From assembly GCA_023436395.1 (NCBI GenBank), contig JAEZJJ010000036.1:87465-151464 (forward strand): a DNA stretch of 64,000 nucleotides. The letters are read 5' to 3'. The DNA is from Bacillota bacterium (GTDB lineage Bacteria > Bacillota > Clostridia > Lachnospirales > Cellulosilyticaceae). The position numbers were made by a program, and so were the translations under genes. Shown here piece after piece: positions 35,759 through 45,428 of this stretch. How positions within the stretch are numbered: position 1 is the first letter of the stretch; each line of letters opens with the position of its first letter. A model generated the notes under the pieces. The model was not told the DNA's origin. It did no database searches and saw only the letters and a program-made list of their open reading frames with translations.

Positions 35759-35806
35759 AAAAAGCAGGATAACCATAGTCAACTCATCTAGTGTTATCCT
35801 GCTTTT
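35759..35806 (-). terminator. Terminator between esterase and GH67 genes
   Basis: GCAGGATAAC and GTTATCCTGC with flanking A/T runs form a 14-bp stem (arms 35759-35773, 35793-35806). It lies before the GH67 start in the minus direction, so it could attenuate or separate two transcripts. Confidence 0.7.
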
Positions 35807-35828
35807 CTTTTTTTATTTTATACTTTAA

Positions 35829-35967
35829 GCAATCCTCTCAAACAAGAAGGTGGACTAGCATACACATTTCTTCCGCTAGGAACCCTAGGTTCCCTTCGCC
35901 GCTGACAAAGAGCGGTCAGCTGAGCCCCCTCCTTAATACGACAGTGGGGATTCCCCTCTGTACTCCC
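35829..35967. other. GC-rich hairpin cluster of unknown nature
   Basis: In this AT-rich region, the 90 bases 35879-35968 are about 60% G+C. Three palindromic hairpins are visible: 35879-35893 (GGAACC/GGTTCC), 35901-35920 (GCTGAC/GTCAGC) and 35946-35956 (GGGGA/TCCCC). It lies in the 3' untranslated part of the esterase gene, just ahead of a terminator. It may be a structured RNA or a mobile-element remnant. I recognise no family. Confidence 0.4.
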
Positions 35968-35977
35968 CATCTTGATT

Positions 35978-37864
35978 TTATCCCAATCGAACTTTAAAAG
36001 GGGAGGCAGGTAATGCTTCTAGGTTGTATAAATTAGCTTGCTTCGGATTATCCTCCCACCCATATCTTATCTCCATAGGTGTTTTAATAGATGCGTGCCA
36101 AACAACTACTTTATTTCCTTCTATTATTGCATTTGCAGGAACTAAATCTTTTCCATTTTCAGATATTAAAAATCCTCCTAAACTGCCTCCTTGAGCTACT
36201 AATCCACTACCTATATGCTCAAAAGAAAGAATCACTTGGCTACTCTCTACTAAAGCCTCCTTAAATAATGGCCCACTATAGACAATATCTTCTTGATAAA
36301 CTATTTTTCTAGCAATTAATGCTAATCGTTGTCCTATAGTCTTTTTATTGAGTGGATGTAAATCATTCCACTCTCCTACATCAATTGTTACAGCCATTCC
36401 TGTATGAGGAATCTCTAATGTTTGAAGCTGTGCCTCTCTAATTTCAGCCCATGTACTATATTCACATTCTTCATTTTTAAAATTGGGAAGTTGGACATAA
36501 ATAAATGGAAGTTCTTCGTTATGCCATAATTTACGCCAATCATTAATAAGTAGCTCAAATAATTGCTTATACTTGCTAGGTTTTCTACTAGCATTAGATT
36601 CTCCTTGGTACCATATAACCCCTTTGGGAGATAGATTTCTTAAAGGGGCGATCATCCCATTGAATACACCTGTCGGCTCATATTGCACAAAAATCTGTGG
36701 TGCTAATGCTTCTATGTTTTCTCCTATCCCAACTTTGTATAGCCACTGTCCTTGGAGGTCAATATGCTCATCATCAATTTCTATTCTACAAGGTTTATCT
36801 GGTGTCACTCCACCATTTCCTTGCCAACAGACAATTCTTATAGCAATTAGATTGTCACCTTGCTTTAATACTCCTTTGGGAATGTCATATATTCTTGGTG
36901 GATATTGATAACCCGTTTCCCCTATTTTTTCTCCATTAATATAAACAGTATCACTATCAACTATCGTTCCTAGTAAAATTCTAGATTTTTTATGATCAAG
37001 GTCCATGGATATATTGACTTTTTTTCTAAGCCATATCACACCAGCATCTAAATCCATTTCTTCTTTTTTCCAAAGACAAGGTATATCCATAGCCTTCCAT
37101 TCTTTATCATTATAATCTCTATGGAACCATTTAGCTGCCTCTTCATTTAACCCTTTATCCAATTCATCCAATCGCTTCATCCATGCACTTATTCTCTGCT
37201 CATCTTTATGTAAAAGCTCATTAATATAGCCCTTATCCTTATATTTTGCTACTTGTGCAATATATTCTGGCATCACATTAAGACTATCTTCACTGATCCA
37301 AGCCTCTGCAGGTGTCCCTCCAAGAGCGGTATTAATAAGACCTATGGGTACTTGATACCTATCAAATAATTCTTTCGCAAAGAAATAACCTAGTGCTGTA
37401 AAATCTAAGACATTTTCTTTGTTTAAGATTTGCCAGTAACCATCTACTAATTCTTCTTGTGGATGTTCAAAATCATATGCAGAAGGTACCCTAAACATTC
37501 TAATAAATGAATTTTCATAGTGATTAACTTCATCTCTATAAAGTTCCATCACCCTAGCTACAGGCAGTTCCATATTAGATTGTCCACCGCAAATCCATAG
37601 GTCACCTATTAAAATATTATTTATAACTATTGTCTTATCTCCGCATATTTCCATAGTATGTGGACCTATATCACAGAGAGGTTTTAAGTATACTTCCCAC
37701 TTTCCCTCACTATTTCCTTCTGTTTCATAGACTTCACCTACAAACTTAATGGTAACTTTTTTCCCTTTATCAATGTATCCCCAAATTTTGTTAGACTTGT
37801 CCCGTTGCATCACCATATTGTCACCAACTAATTGAGGTAACCTAAGGCCATCACCACTATTCAC
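35978..37864 (-). CDS. SASA-family (sialate O-acetylesterase-like) carbohydrate esterase
   Basis: About 628 residues from a GTG at 37864 preceded by AAAGGAGATGAACC; an ATG at 37891 in frame is possible but has a weaker site. The SGNH-like core shows DLWICGGQSNMELPV (nucleophile Ser) near 95 and GVIWYQGESNA near 420; the Asp-His pair may be in EWNDLHPLNK. A beta-sandwich insert interrupts the catalytic domain (~260-400). In xylan loci such proteins act as acetyl-xylan esterases. No signal peptide, so it probably deacetylates imported oligosaccharides. It follows the chemoreceptor gene by 42 bp. Confidence 0.85.
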   Translation of the reverse strand: MNSGDGLRLPQLVGDNMVMQRDKSNKIWGYIDKGKKVTIKFVGEVYETEGNSEGKWEVYLKPLCDIGPHTMEICGDKTIVINNILIGDLWICGGQSNMELPVARVMELYRDEVNHYENSFIRMFRVPSAYDFEHPQEELVDGYWQILNKENVLDFTALGYFFAKELFDRYQVPIGLINTALGGTPAEAWISEDSLNVMPEYIAQVAKYKDKGYINELLHKDEQRISAWMKRLDELDKGLNEEAAKWFHRDYNDKEWKAMDIPCLWKKEEMDLDAGVIWLRKKVNISMDLDHKKSRILLGTIVDSDTVYINGEKIGETGYQYPPRIYDIPKGVLKQGDNLIAIRIVCWQGNGGVTPDKPCRIEIDDEHIDLQGQWLYKVGIGENIEALAPQIFVQYEPTGVFNGMIAPLRNLSPKGVIWYQGESNASRKPSKYKQLFELLINDWRKLWHNEELPFIYVQLPNFKNEECEYSTWAEIREAQLQTLEIPHTGMAVTIDVGEWNDLHPLNKKTIGQRLALIARKIVYQEDIVYSGPLFKEALVESSQVILSFEHIGSGLVAQGGSLGGFLISENGKDLVPANAIIEGNKVVVWHASIKTPMEIRYGWEDNPKQANLYNLEALPASPFKVRLG

Positions 37865-37906
37865 AAGGTTCATCTCCTTTATTGTAATCATTTCATTCCA
37901 TAACGA

Positions 37907-40066
37907 TTACAGTTCACTTTCATTATTGATGACTACAAAAGTAGCTACATTTTTCTCCAAATCATTTATCGTAGATAATAACTTGGTAGCTAATTCATTA
38001 AACTGTTCTATGGTAGCACTTTGCTCTTGACTTAATGCATTAACTTCCTCTATCTCAGCTGCATTCTCCTCATTCACCTTTGCGATGCTTTCAATTTTTT
38101 GGCTCATCTCGTCTTTATAATGATTCATGCACTCTACCCTAGAGTTAACCTGTACCAGTCCTGCACTAAACTCTTTTAAATCATTAATCATTAAATTTAA
38201 GGATTGATATGCCTTATTGATTGCTACAGATTGTTTTTCAAATAATTGATTTGATTTAACTACTAAATTTGTGGTATTTTTTACCTTCACTTCAATTCCT
38301 CTAACTGCTTCTTTTACATGAGTAGATGATTCTTTAGATTGAGTAGCCAAATTTCTTACTTCCTCAGCTACAACAGCAAAACCTTTGCCTACACTACCTG
38401 CTCTAGCAGCTTCTATACTGGCATTAAGGGCCAATAAATTAGTACGTTCACTAATATCATCTAGTAATTTCATAATTTCTCCTATAGTCTTTGTGAGCAC
38501 ATTTAATTCCATAATACCTTGACTAATTTCTTCAGAAACTTTATATGTAGAAGATATAGCGGTATCGAGGAATTTCATATTACTACTTGCCTCTTCTATA
38601 ATTCCTGTTGTCCCTTGAGTATGTTTTAATAGTACACTTGTATCTTCTATAACTACTTGTATACTACTAGCTAATTGCTCCATAACTTCAACACTATTAT
38701 AAATATCTTCTGTTTGATTATTTGCTCCTTGTGTTATATTGCTAATTGTACTTGTAAGTTGCGTAATTCCTTCTTTGGAAATCCTACTACTTATTTTTAA
38801 GGTATCAGCTGCCTCTACACTATATTCGATAGTACTTTTAGCTTGTTTTAACAAGTGCTGAATATTTTCTATCATATGATTAAAACTACTTCCTAATTCA
38901 GCCATTTCATCCTTAGTATTAATTTCAGATACTACTGTTAAGTCTCCTTTTTCAGCCTTCTTCATTAAATTCATAAGCTGCATTATTGAACTTACAATAC
39001 CCTTAGAAATATGGCTTCCAATTGCAACAGCTAGTAAACCTATAATAATAACCATAATCCAAATCACATTAACTACAGCATCAATACGACTTGTTAACAT
39101 CTTTTGTGGAATTTCTGCAACAACCACCCAACCATTTTCCATTCTGGCTGTTGCTACTAACTCTCCTTTAATTAACTTTGACGATTCATCTACATTTAAA
39201 TCAATACTTTCCACGACTTTTTGACTAATATTTTCTTCACTGTTAGAAGAAATAATCATTCCCATAGGATCTAGTATACTAATATGTGTTCCTTCAAAAA
39301 GATTAATTTGATTTATTTTTTCTTTAATAATATCATATTTTGCTTTTACCACTAGAAGTCCTATACTTTTAGCAGTCTGCATATTAATGATATTTTTATA
39401 AGCAAATAATTCCTTTACACCATTTTTATCTATAACTTCCCATATAACTTCCTTTGCTTCAGTTTTATCATTATATCTCTCTACATCCTCCTTTTTAATA
39501 CCATTTCCCGACACACTAACTGTTCCATCACCCATTACATCTTCTTTAAGACCTGTTCCCGATAGAATAACTGTTCCATCAGCCATTAGTAATGCTACAT
39601 CTTCTATGTTTTTATCTAAAGATATACTGTAATTAATCTGTTTTTTTATATCTTTAATAAGATCAAATTTTTCAAGATCATTTATACTAGTTTTTGATTT
39701 AAGTTCTATTTGTGCATATTTCCCAATCAAATTATTAGCAGATGAGTTTAAATCATTAATAATAATTCTCGTCATACTACTTTCTATACTTTCAGTATAA
39801 TAACTAGTACTAGCCCCTGTTTGCTTTACCATTTCCATGGCCATCTGACTCGTTATATCTTTCACTGTAATCTTAGATTGGTTAGCAGAAAATAAATTAA
39901 CTATAACTAAAGGAATAATAGTACAGATAATGTATGATAAAATTAATTTGCCTTTAATTGATACTTTTCTAATTTCAGTGTTTTTTCCGTTTTTTTTGGA
40001 CTTTGTGTTTTTGTCATTTTTATTTATCGATGATACTCCTTTAAATTTAAAATTAATTTTTCCCAT
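37907..40066 (-). CDS. Methyl-accepting chemotaxis protein with extracellular Cache domain
   Basis: 719 residues. A 40-residue cytoplasmic start rich in Lys/Asn, membrane segment ~44-62, an extracellular dCache-like sensor ~70-320, membrane segment ~330-352, HAMP, then the signalling domain. The hairpin tip ISERTNLLALNASIEAARAG is classical. Located inside the xylan cluster, between the GH8 gene and the esterase, so it may sense xylan-derived sugars or their binding protein. The ligand is inference. AGGTGGGGAAACT precedes the ATG. Confidence 0.92.
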   Translation of the reverse strand: MGKINFKFKGVSSINKNDKNTKSKKNGKNTEIRKVSIKGKLILSYIICTIIPLVIVNLFSANQSKITVKDITSQMAMEMVKQTGASTSYYTESIESSMTRIIINDLNSSANNLIGKYAQIELKSKTSINDLEKFDLIKDIKKQINYSISLDKNIEDVALLMADGTVILSGTGLKEDVMGDGTVSVSGNGIKKEDVERYNDKTEAKEVIWEVIDKNGVKELFAYKNIINMQTAKSIGLLVVKAKYDIIKEKINQINLFEGTHISILDPMGMIISSNSEENISQKVVESIDLNVDESSKLIKGELVATARMENGWVVVAEIPQKMLTSRIDAVVNVIWIMVIIIGLLAVAIGSHISKGIVSSIMQLMNLMKKAEKGDLTVVSEINTKDEMAELGSSFNHMIENIQHLLKQAKSTIEYSVEAADTLKISSRISKEGITQLTSTISNITQGANNQTEDIYNSVEVMEQLASSIQVVIEDTSVLLKHTQGTTGIIEEASSNMKFLDTAISSTYKVSEEISQGIMELNVLTKTIGEIMKLLDDISERTNLLALNASIEAARAGSVGKGFAVVAEEVRNLATQSKESSTHVKEAVRGIEVKVKNTTNLVVKSNQLFEKQSVAINKAYQSLNLMINDLKEFSAGLVQVNSRVECMNHYKDEMSQKIESIAKVNEENAAEIEEVNALSQEQSATIEQFNELATKLLSTINDLEKNVATFVVINNESEL

Positions 40067-40207
40067 AGTTTCCCCACCTCACTTCATATATGACCCCATA
40101 ACTCCAATTAAATCATGCCCCTGCTAATTATAATTGTACATTTGAAACAATAAAATTATCCCAATTATCACTTTAATCTTTATAGCTCCTTCCATCATAA
40201 GACCTTA

Positions 40208-40237
40208 AAAGGACAGTATCATTTTCTACTGTCCTTT
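40208..40237 (-). terminator. Terminator after the GH8 gene
   Basis: AAAGGACAGTA and TACTGTCCTTT form an 11-bp stem with a 9-nt loop directly after the GH8 stop at 40246, separating the transport/GH8 operon from the chemoreceptor gene. Confidence 0.7.
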
Positions 40238-40245
40238 CGCCTCAA

Positions 40246-41361
40246 TTACTCCCATATTCTATAATTACCACTTAGGGCCAAAAAGGCAAAAGCATATAGA
40301 CAGTTATCATAATATCTTCTATCACCTGTTCTTAATGGCGTATCCCATAACTTTTGAACACATAACTCTTTATACTTACCCTTAGCTGCTAGTGAACCCA
40401 TGGCATTCGTGGCTATTATTGCTACAGGATGTAATGCTGGTTCATCGATAATCGTACCATCTACTTCATAGATACAATATGGTTTATCTTTTACTGTCTC
40501 ACAAAAATAATGCTGTAGTTTATCTGCACACTGACTTTCCCATTCATCTTCACCGAACCAAATATAATCAAGTGCAATATTTCCAATAACACGGTATGAA
40601 TCACTATAATAGTAACCATGACCTTCATCATATCTTGGAATCCCCTCATAAGAACTATATTCTGGGGCTAGCCCTGTTTCCTCATGACAGGCCTTCTTTA
40701 AGAAATCTCTACTTGCCTTGGCTGCTTGATGCCAAAATTCTCTGTCTTCCTCATTAGCCCATAGTGCAAATAGTTCATAAAAATGAGGTAAATGATAAGA
40801 TGGGTCAGTAAAATCTAATTCTGCCACAAACTTAATCAGCTTATTAGTAGGTTCCCACATAGGCTTTCCTATGCCATTTTCGCCTTTATGCACGCATTCA
40901 TGAAGAAGGCTTCTAGCTTCTTGAGTATAATTGAAAATGCCTTCACCATCTCCCCATCTATGGGCTGCAAAAAATAATGCCATCGCAAAATATTCTTCAC
41001 CATCTGGAGCTGCACCTTCTGCATTTCTTTTTCCTTCTGGTGACACGGACCAAGCAAAATATCCTTTATGGATACCAGCACTATGCCACATATAGGTCTT
41101 AGTCCACTTCCAAATTCGATTAAACTCTTCTTGCATATCTCTTTGTACACAAATCATCATACCGTAAGACATACCTTCTGTCCTTACATCTAGGTTGCCT
41201 GTATCTAAGAAATATCCCATATCATTTCCTACTGGATGATAGAGTCTTTCCTTTTCAGAGCCGTAAAAAATAGTATGAATGATTTGATTAATTCTCTCTT
41301 CAATATCAGCTTTATCATAACCTATTGCCTCAAATAAATTTGGGTATTGTTTTTTTCTCAT
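40246..41361 (-). CDS. GH8 reducing-end xylose-releasing exo-oligoxylanase (Rex)
   Basis: 371 residues, typical for the group. DTGNLDVRTEGMSYGMM holds the catalytic Glu near 63; FAWSVSPEGKRNAEGAAPDGEEYFAMAL and YYYSDSYRVIGNIALDY follow the family pattern. Rex enzymes (EC 3.2.1.156) remove xylose from the reducing end of oligosaccharides and act in the cytosol; no signal peptide is present. It is the last gene of the lpl transport operon, 8 bp after the permease gene, so import and first trimming are co-expressed. Confidence 0.9.
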   Translation of the reverse strand: MRKKQYPNLFEAIGYDKADIEERINQIIHTIFYGSEKERLYHPVGNDMGYFLDTGNLDVRTEGMSYGMMICVQRDMQEEFNRIWKWTKTYMWHSAGIHKGYFAWSVSPEGKRNAEGAAPDGEEYFAMALFFAAHRWGDGEGIFNYTQEARSLLHECVHKGENGIGKPMWEPTNKLIKFVAELDFTDPSYHLPHFYELFALWANEEDREFWHQAAKASRDFLKKACHEETGLAPEYSSYEGIPRYDEGHGYYYSDSYRVIGNIALDYIWFGEDEWESQCADKLQHYFCETVKDKPYCIYEVDGTIIDEPALHPVAIIATNAMGSLAAKGKYKELCVQKLWDTPLRTGDRRYYDNCLYAFAFLALSGNYRIWE

Positions 41362-41369
41362 TCTATTTA

Positions 41370-42266
41370 TTACTCCTTAACTCCACCAATAGTTAATCCT
41401 GTTACAAAGTATCTTTGTAAGAATGGATATAAGCATACAATCGGTAACCCAGTAATAACCGTTGTTGCTGCACGCATAGTTAATGGAGAAACTGTATTTC
41501 CAGCATTTTTCATAGCTTCTGCATTGGCACCTTGATTCATTACAGAAGAAAGCAATTTCATAAGCTCATATTGTAATGTTGTAAGATTACTATTTGTTCT
41601 ATTATAAAGCATTGCATCAAACCAAGAATTCCACTGCCATACTGCAATAAATAAAGCTACAGTCGCAAGTACTGGTTTACAAAGTGGTAAAATAATTTTC
41701 ATAAATATTGTAAAATGGCCCGCTCCATCTACTTGTGCTGATTCAACTAAACTATCAGGTAAACCATTCATAAATGTTCTAATAACAATCATGTTAAATG
41801 CACTTACCATACCTGGTATAATATATACCCAGAAGTTATTAGTTAGTCCTAAATTCTTATATAAAAGAAAAGTAGGGATTAATCCTCCATTTACATACAT
41901 GGTTAATACATAGATAAGAGAAAGTTGCTTTTTAAATATAAATTCTCTTCTACTTAAAATATAGGCTAATAAAGCAGTAACAAATAGCTGTGATACTGTA
42001 GCAATAACAGTTCTTAATACAGAAATCATTGCTGCAGTAGGAAGTAGCTCCTTATCAAATACTGTTCTATAGTTTTGTAGAGACCAACTTCTAGGTAAAA
42101 GATAAATACCACCTCTTAGTGCATCTGTTCCATCATTAAAAGAGTATGCTACTGTATTAACAATTGGATATAATATGATTAATGTAAAGATGGCGAGCAT
42201 AGTAGCATTAATTACATAAAAGAGCTTATCTCCTTGTTTTTGTCTATTTAATGATTGTGTTTTCAT
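41370..42266 (-). CDS. lplC: Carbohydrate ABC transporter permease, LplC/YtcP type
   Basis: 298 residues with six membrane segments and the EAA-loop sequence ESAQVDGAGHFTIFMKIILPL near 190. The N-terminal region (IVNTVAYSFNDGTDALRGG) is typical of the LplC/YtcP group of oligosaccharide importers in Firmicutes. It pairs with the permease encoded 12 bp upstream and the binding protein at 43387. The ATPase is not encoded in the window. Confidence 0.92.
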   Translation of the reverse strand: MKTQSLNRQKQGDKLFYVINATMLAIFTLIILYPIVNTVAYSFNDGTDALRGGIYLLPRSWSLQNYRTVFDKELLPTAAMISVLRTVIATVSQLFVTALLAYILSRREFIFKKQLSLIYVLTMYVNGGLIPTFLLYKNLGLTNNFWVYIIPGMVSAFNMIVIRTFMNGLPDSLVESAQVDGAGHFTIFMKIILPLCKPVLATVALFIAVWQWNSWFDAMLYNRTNSNLTTLQYELMKLLSSVMNQGANAEAMKNAGNTVSPLTMRAATTVITGLPIVCLYPFLQRYFVTGLTIGGVKE

Positions 42267-42278
42267 TTTTGTCCCTCC

Positions 42279-43259
42279 CTAGAATAATCTTTCTTCACCA
42301 GCAGCCTTAGCAGCTTGATTAGCTATAAAAATCAATAGTATACTAACAACACTCTTAAAAATACCAGCTGCTGTTGCTAGTGAAAAATCAGCTAAACTGA
42401 TACCATATTTAAGAACATATATATCTATTGTTTGAGAAACATTTTGAACTAATCCATTTGTTAGCAAGTACTGCATATCAAAACCAGAGTTTAAAATATT
42501 ACCGATATTTATAATGAGAAGGATAAAAATTGTGGATTTAATACCTGGTAAAGTAACATGAATTATTTTTCTAAAGCGACCTGCTCCATCAATTGATGCA
42601 GCTTCATATAATTCTGGATTAATAGATGTAATAGCAGCTAAATAAATAATACTTCCCCATCCTGTTTCCTTCCATACATTAGTCAAACCAACAATCCACC
42701 AATAATACTTAGGTTCCAATAAGAAGTTAATTGGCGTGTCAATAATATGTAATTTTAATAATAATTGATTAATAATTCCTACATCCATTGAAACTACTTG
42801 GAATACAAGTCCTACTACAATAACCCAAGATAAGAAGTGGGGTAAATAAGAAACTGTTTGTATAAATTTCTTAGCTTTTGCATGTCTTAATTCATTTAGC
42901 ATTAAGGCAAAGCCAATGGAGAATATAAAACCTAACACTAAATTGATAAGACTCATAGCCAGTGTATTTCTTATAACTCTTATGAATACATCATTTGAAA
43001 ATAACTGTACAAACTTCTCCACTCCAACCCATTTTTGATCAAAAAAACCTTTTGCAGGTTTATAGCTTTGGAAAGCCATAACCCAACCCACTAAAGGGGT
43101 ATAATTAAAAATGATGATATATATTAGAAATGGTAGTGATAAAAGAATCAACTGCTTTTGCTTCTTTATTTCATTCCACGTAATCTTCGTTTTTGTTTCT
43201 GCAGTCTTTTGTTTTTTAGGTCTTCCTAATTTCTTTGTAACTCCAGTTTCAGCCTGCAT
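42279..43259 (-). CDS. lplB: Carbohydrate ABC transporter permease, LplB type
   Basis: 326 residues. The cytoplasmic start has many Lys (KKLGRPKKQK), then six membrane segments; FNYTPLVGWVMAFQSYKPAKG and the EAA loop EAASIDGAGRFRKIIHVTLPG are diagnostic. Forms the membrane channel with LplC. Separated from the binding-protein gene by 127 bp containing a hairpin that may lower downstream expression. Confidence 0.92.
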   Translation of the reverse strand: MQAETGVTKKLGRPKKQKTAETKTKITWNEIKKQKQLILLSLPFLIYIIIFNYTPLVGWVMAFQSYKPAKGFFDQKWVGVEKFVQLFSNDVFIRVIRNTLAMSLINLVLGFIFSIGFALMLNELRHAKAKKFIQTVSYLPHFLSWVIVVGLVFQVVSMDVGIINQLLLKLHIIDTPINFLLEPKYYWWIVGLTNVWKETGWGSIIYLAAITSINPELYEAASIDGAGRFRKIIHVTLPGIKSTIFILLIINIGNILNSGFDMQYLLTNGLVQNVSQTIDIYVLKYGISLADFSLATAAGIFKSVVSILLIFIANQAAKAAGEERLF

Positions 43260-43314
43260 ACTTTCTCCTCCTTTATGCTTATATGTAAGTATATATTATC
43301 TCTTCAAATATAAA

Positions 43315-43356
43315 AGGGAGAGGCCCTAACAATATATATTTCTCAAGAGCCTCCCC
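43315..43356 (-). terminator. Hairpin between binding protein and permease genes (partial terminator)
   Basis: On the minus strand GGGAGGC pairs with GCCTC-CCC (one bulge) and TTTTATA follows. Such hairpins after the binding-protein gene commonly yield more binding protein than permease. Confidence 0.55.
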
Positions 43357-43386
43357 AGTTACTTATCTTTTTAACTTATTCAATTA

Positions 43387-45108
43387 TTATTTACCTTGTG
43401 CAACGTCTACACGTCTTCTTACTTCTGCTGTAATTGCATCTTCGTAAGCTTTCATGTCAACTCTCTCATCAAGTACCTTCATATATTCATCCCATGCACT
43501 ATTAAAGTTATCTGACATAATTACTTTTGGTAACCATTCATGTTTTACTTCATCCATATTTACTTTTGCTAAACCATGAGGTGTATCAGCTGTAAATACA
43601 TTTGAGAAAGACCACATTGGAAACCAGTCAGGATTTGGTCCAGCTTCATTCATGAATTCTGTAAGTGTTTTAAATCCATACGCATCCATAGCTTTTCTCT
43701 TAGCTTCTGATACACTATCATAGTATTCGCCTGGTTGATATCTAGGTTCATAAGCATTAATACCATCTAAGTTCATACCAACATGATGTGGGAAATATGA
43801 GTAAGCGTGATTACACATTTCATTAATAATATAATCCTTATCTAAAGCTTTCTTTCTTTGCTCTTCTGTTCTATAAAATATACCATCATCGCCTACCATG
43901 TAGTCAATACCTTCTTCGCCCCACCATACTAATGTTTGCATTTCTTGTGAAAGCATATCATCGATCATTTTGAAAGCTCCCTCAGGATCTTTACAGCTTA
44001 CAGTAACACTCAAACCGTTTGATACGTCAAGAGTAGCAGCATTATGCCATTTTGGCTCTGTACCTTCATCCATTACAAGTGGTAATGGTATATAAGCATG
44101 ATCATATAAACCTTGTGTTTCAATAGATTGTTCAGCTGTTTGGAAATTCCAGTATTGATCAACCAAGCCTAATACACGTCCTGTTGAGATTTTAGCAATG
44201 TATTGATCATAATTTAATGTGAAACATTCAGGGTCAATTATACCCTTCTTATACTCTTCATTTAACTTATTAAAGTATCTTTTTGCAATATCTGTAGTGT
44301 TATAATTATATGCTGTTAACGTTTCTGGATCTACAATACAGCATCCATCATTTGGATATCCTGCTAAGAACATTGGTGGATTTTCTAAGCTGTAATAACG
44401 CCAGTCATCACAAATTATTTCAAATCCAATATTCTCTAAACCACCTGTCATAGTTGGATTAGCTTCCTTATATTTTGCAATTAAATCAAAGTATTCATCA
44501 ACAGTTTTAATGGTTGGCCATCCAGCCCATTCTAATACTCTAATTTGAATCCAGAATGCTTCATCATTATGGAAGGTCTGAGTATCCTTTTGATTAACTA
44601 TACCAAATTGAGGAATTAGATAAACATGACCATCTTCTGATCTCATTTTATTCCAATCACTCTCTGATAAAAAGTTTTTAATATTAGGATAATTATCCCA
44701 ATATTCATCAACAGGGAGAAGCGCTCCTGCATCAATTAATAATGATGTACCATCTGACCCTGTAATCATGTCAGGATATTCACCACCAGCAACTAAAGTA
44801 CCAATACTTTCTTTTGCTGTTTGACCAGTCAGCCAAGTAATTTTAGCTTTTGCCCCAATTTTTTCAGTGATTTTATTATATACCCTGCTACTTTCTGGTA
44901 TCTCTGTTCCTGGCATTGCTATGTAGAACGAAAATTCTTTGATTTCCTTTGGTTCATTAGATTCAGTTTCAGTTGATTCAGTTCCTGTTGTTGTACTTGC
45001 TGTAGCACCCGAAGGTTGACTTGATGTATTATTTCCACACCCTACACCTAATGAAGCAATGACAGCCATAGTTCCAAAAAGTGCCACAAAAGATTTTATC
45101 TTCTTCAT
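43387..45108 (-). CDS. lplA: Extracellular solute-binding lipoprotein of the LplA type
   Basis: 573 residues from the ATG at 45108, preceded by GTGGAGGAATATT. A lipoprotein signal ends in LGVGC, with the lipidated Cys near 24; a Ser/Thr-rich linker follows. The size (~570) and pattern (ITWLTGQTAKESIGTLVAGGEYPD, then EMQTLVWWGEEGIDY) match the LplA/YtcQ group that captures oligosaccharides. It is the first gene of the import operon and by context binds xylo-oligosaccharides. The upstream gap holds the likely YesN-controlled promoter. Confidence 0.92.
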   Translation of the reverse strand: MKKIKSFVALFGTMAVIASLGVGCGNNTSSQPSGATASTTTGTESTETESNEPKEIKEFSFYIAMPGTEIPESSRVYNKITEKIGAKAKITWLTGQTAKESIGTLVAGGEYPDMITGSDGTSLLIDAGALLPVDEYWDNYPNIKNFLSESDWNKMRSEDGHVYLIPQFGIVNQKDTQTFHNDEAFWIQIRVLEWAGWPTIKTVDEYFDLIAKYKEANPTMTGGLENIGFEIICDDWRYYSLENPPMFLAGYPNDGCCIVDPETLTAYNYNTTDIAKRYFNKLNEEYKKGIIDPECFTLNYDQYIAKISTGRVLGLVDQYWNFQTAEQSIETQGLYDHAYIPLPLVMDEGTEPKWHNAATLDVSNGLSVTVSCKDPEGAFKMIDDMLSQEMQTLVWWGEEGIDYMVGDDGIFYRTEEQRKKALDKDYIINEMCNHAYSYFPHHVGMNLDGINAYEPRYQPGEYYDSVSEAKRKAMDAYGFKTLTEFMNEAGPNPDWFPMWSFSNVFTADTPHGLAKVNMDEVKHEWLPKVIMSDNFNSAWDEYMKVLDERVDMKAYEDAITAEVRRRVDVAQGK

Positions 45109-45428
45109 AATATTCCTCCACTTCAAATTTGTAATATACTACAACTTAGTTAATAGGATTAAAAATCCTTTGTAATATATTAATATTTAATTATAGGTTA
45201 ATATTATCAGTATTCCTTATCATCCTCAACCTAATAAATTATATAATAAATATATATAAATTATATAATCTAAAAATAAAAATACATCAAAGTGTCTATA
45301 AAAAATAATTTATATCATAATTTTTAGTTATTTATGTGCAATATATATATTTTAAGTGAATTAGTCTTTTGTACAATACCTTTTAAAATACTATTAATAA
45401 TTATTTATCACTAGTAAATCATTATTTA
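45109..45428. promoter_or_regulatory. AT-rich promoter region of the lpl operon
   Basis: 320 bp without an ORF. It is extremely AT-rich near 45220-45300, as expected for a curved activator-controlled promoter. I cannot place -35/-10 boxes or a YesN site with certainty. A short inverted repeat AGGATT...AATCCT is at 45157-45172. Confidence 0.4.

Noticed and set aside
35791..35997. Plus-strand ORF across the GC-rich hairpin cluster
   Set aside because: No ribosome site, composition unlike a protein, and it runs across a terminator.
45220..45300. Extremely AT-rich stretch as a replication origin
   Set aside because: No DnaA-box pattern, no dnaA/dnaN neighbours; it is simply the promoter region of the lpl operon.
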